DNA from: Candidatus Tectomicrobia bacterium RIFCSPLOWO2_12_FULL_69_37
GTDB taxonomy: Bacteria > UBA8248
Assembly (NCBI GenBank): GCA_001790955.1
Contig: MGDP01000016.1
Coordinates: 1 to 32,181, forward strand
Direction of reading: 5' to 3'
DNA length: 32,181 bases
Within the stretch, counting starts at the first letter, position 1, and each line of letters opens with the position of its first letter. Positions 30,477-32,181 of this stretch are shown piece after piece. The notes under the pieces were generated by a model that had not been told where the DNA came from, did not search any database, and worked only from the letters and a program-made list of their open reading frames with translations. Position numbers and translations under genes: made by a program.

Positions 30477-31502
30477 ATGGGAGAGGAAATGCCCGGGCCG
30501 GAGAGCAGGGGGGCGGAGGGCCACGTGTATCTTGCGGTGGTCGGCGATATGGAGATAAGCCGGCCTGAGCCCGAGAAAGTCTTCGAGAACGTCCTTCCCG
30601 AATTGAGGCGGGCCGACATCAGGTTCGGGGGAATCGACCCCCCGCTCTCCGATAAGGGCGCACCCGTCCAGGGGAAGATCGCCCTCCGGAACCATCCCGG
30701 GATGGTTGCGGGATACGTCGCCGGCGGCTTCGACGTCCTCGCCTTTTCGACCAACCATTGCCTGGATTACGGGGTTGAGGCGTTTTTGGAGACCTTGGAG
30801 GTCTTGGAAAAACATCACATCCGCCATACCGGCGTCGGAAGGAACATCGATGAAGCGCGCACCCCGGCGCTCGTGGAGCGGAAGGGCGTGCGCTTTGGTT
30901 TCCTCTCATACCTTTTGAATCTTCCGCTCGGCTACAACGCCCATCCCGGGAAGCCGGGAGCCGCGCCGGTAAGGCAGGATCCTCTCTTCGGGCCGCCCTA
31001 TCTGAACGAGGAGGACCTCGAGGCCATGAAGGCCGATGTCGAAAAGACGAGGCCGGCGGCCGATGTCCTGGTGGTTTCTTTCCATTGGGGAGCCAGCCAG
31101 AGCCGCACGCTGACCCTTTCCCAAAAGGCCGCGGCGCACGCCGCGGTGGAGGCGGGGGCCGACCTCGTCATCGGGCACCACCCCCACATTCTGCAAGGCA
31201 TCGAGGTCTACAGGGGGAAGGTCATCTTCTACGCCCTGGGCAATTTTGTCCTGGACCATGACCACCCCATGTTTGCCCCCACGGTCAAGGAATCGGTCCT
31301 GGTCAAATGCCTCGTCGAAGGCAAGCGGATCCGGCGGGTGTCATTCGTCCCTGTCCTGATCGGAAACGGCGGAAAGCCGCGGGTGCTGACCCAGGAGGAG
31401 GGCAAGTGCCTTGAGATCATGGGAGCCGTTCAAAGGCTCTCCGGGAAGCTGAACACGCGGCTGCATATTTCGGGAGGTGAGGCATCGGTCCTGGCCGGCT
31501 AG
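30477..31502 (+). CDS. CapA-family (poly-gamma-glutamate capsule protein-like) metallophosphoesterase-fold protein
   Basis: 341 residues from ATG 30477; ATG 30489 is equally possible, with GGAGAGGAA ahead of it. There is no signal peptide, so it is cytoplasmic, unlike many CapA proteins. Conserved features: VVGDM (Asp24), FSTNHCLDYG (Asn93-His94), FHWG and VIGHHPHILQGIEVY with LGNFVLD. The usual N-L-E metal motif is G-I-D (Asp54). CapA proteins are calcineurin-like; in Bacillus, CapA helps make or export poly-gamma-glutamate, but most bacterial members have unknown roles. Its position after an M24-ABC importer suggests a hydrolase role in the same catabolic unit rather than capsule synthesis. 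The 147-base gap before it contains no gene. Confidence 0.85.
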   Translation: MGEEMPGPESRGAEGHVYLAVVGDMEISRPEPEKVFENVLPELRRADIRFGGIDPPLSDKGAPVQGKIALRNHPGMVAGYVAGGFDVLAFSTNHCLDYGVEAFLETLEVLEKHHIRHTGVGRNIDEARTPALVERKGVRFGFLSYLLNLPLGYNAHPGKPGAAPVRQDPLFGPPYLNEEDLEAMKADVEKTRPAADVLVVSFHWGASQSRTLTLSQKAAAHAAVEAGADLVIGHHPHILQGIEVYRGKVIFYALGNFVLDHDHPMFAPTVKESVLVKCLVEGKRIRRVSFVPVLIGNGGKPRVLTQEEGKCLEIMGAVQRLSGKLNTRLHISGGEASVLAG

Positions 31503-31632
31503 GCGGCGCCCGTGCGCCCGCCCCAAGCGTTGACGCGTTGCCCTCGCGAGGCCGGCGATGGGAATCGGCTCAGGGGATCATGCATTCTCGCTGGGAGGCT
31601 GTGCGGACTCATTTCGGGGAGGAAGAGAAGCG

Positions 31633-32181
31633 ATGGTCGACTTTCGATTGACGGAGGAGCAGCTCGCGCTGAAGCAGATGGCCCATGAGTTCGCCGAGAA
31701 AGAAATCCGGCCCGTCGCGATGGAGCTGGACCATGATCCCGCTCCCGCCAACTCCAGCTACATCCCCCGCCTGCTGGCGAAGGCCGACAAGACGGGCCTG
31801 CGGACGATGACGATTCCCGCGAAGTACGGCGGGGGCGGCGTCGAGGACCTCTTCACCCACTGCGTCGTGGCGGAGGAGCTCTCCTGGGGCGACCGCGGGA
31901 CCGTCGGCATGCTTCTCTCGTGCAGCAAGATCACGCACCTCTTGATGGCCGACGGGCTGGCCCCGTTCGCCTGCGAGGCGAACCGCGAGAAGTGGCTGCG
32001 CGCCTATGTCGAGGACCCGACTTTCCTCATCTCCACCGCGACCACCGAGCCCGACTCCGGCTCGGAGAACATGCTGCCTTTCTACAACGAGCCGTCGGGC
32101 GGCTACCGGACGACGGCGGTCCGCAAGGGGGACGAATACATCGTCAACGGGTCGAAGATATTCGTCTCGCACATCGGCCAC
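31633..32181 (+). CDS. Acyl-CoA dehydrogenase, 5' part (paralogue of the one at 8245)
   Basis: The window ends inside the gene after 183 residues. ATG 31633 follows GGGGAGGAAGAG. It starts VDFRLTEEQLALKQMAHEFAEKEIRPVAMELD, nearly the same opening as the 8245 protein, and shares PAKYGGGGVED, an REKWLRAYVEDPTFLIS stretch (DKWMRAFCKDPTFLVA in the other) and the FAD signature TTEPDSGSENML. It is therefore a paralogue in the same subfamily. FAD-linked acyl-CoA oxidation is expected; the catalytic base region is outside the window. It lies 130 bases after the CapA-like gene, again placing an acyl-CoA dehydrogenase beside an M24/importer locus. Confidence 0.92.
   Translation, partial: MVDFRLTEEQLALKQMAHEFAEKEIRPVAMELDHDPAPANSSYIPRLLAKADKTGLRTMTIPAKYGGGGVEDLFTHCVVAEELSWGDRGTVGMLLSCSKITHLLMADGLAPFACEANREKWLRAYVEDPTFLISTATTEPDSGSENMLPFYNEPSGGYRTTAVRKGDEYIVNGSKIFVSHIGH

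Noticed and set aside
1-32181. CRISPR array, tRNA or rRNA genes, integrase or transposase genes
   Set aside because: None was found on either strand: no regularly spaced identical repeats, no recognisable tRNA or rRNA sequence and no mobile-element protein.

Overview
The window is a GC-rich, gene-dense bacterial fragment. Genes overlap or abut, GTG starts are common, and the only AT-rich stretches are promoter regions near 4300-4340, 15580-15605 and 25180-25300. The mix of genes (TAXI-type TRAP transporter, family-5 peptide/nickel-type ABC receptors, acyl-CoA dehydrogenases, M24 creatinase-fold proteins, corrinoid methyltransferases with a RACE-type activator, a type III polyketide synthase) suggests an uncultured proteobacterial (delta-like), Tectomicrobia-like or Rokubacteria-like lineage. 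This is inference from gene content; there is no rRNA or other phylogenetic marker to confirm it.

Layout. 1-411: 3' end of a hemolysin-III/PAQR membrane protein. 412-1259: non-coding, with two repeat families. 1260-4258 (minus): 3-hydroxyacyl-CoA dehydrogenase, alpha/beta hydrolase and quinone-oxidoreductase-like MDR protein. It diverges from 4443-10700 (plus): AhpD-like protein with an in-frame UGA, TAXI receptor, fused TRAP permease, acyl-CoA dehydrogenase and M24 protein. The two operons share a compact divergent promoter with a 16-bp palindrome. 10753-15520 (minus): corrinoid methyl-transfer operon (homocysteine methyltransferase, B12 protein, UroD-like methyltransferase, reductive activator). 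15521-16360: promoter, second repeat copy and unassigned DNA. 16361-22395 (minus): histidine kinase and NtrC-type regulator, then a type III PKS, a FAD-dependent oxidoreductase and a YceI protein behind a candidate sigma-54 promoter. 22688-25088 (minus): a GntR/UTRA regulator and an orphan ABC receptor. 25425-31502 (plus): an SDR relic, a second M24 protein, ABC receptor, two ABC permeases and a CapA-like protein. 31633-end: start of a second acyl-CoA dehydrogenase.

How the genes may work together. The TRAP/TAXI and ABC importers, each beside an M24-fold protein and an acyl-CoA dehydrogenase, look like uptake-plus-catabolism loci for amide, peptide or organic-acid substrates. The MDR, hydrolase and hydroxyacyl-CoA dehydrogenase genes fit CoA-ester breakdown. 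The corrinoid operon looks like methionine synthase taken apart, with a UroD-like protein in place of the pterin domain and a RACE protein in place of the activation domain.

Most notable observation: the AhpD-like gene at 4443-5045 is interrupted only by a TGA exactly where the second Cys of its CxxC redox motif should be. A hairpin with bacterial SECIS geometry follows, so it is probably a selenoprotein that standard gene calling would truncate.
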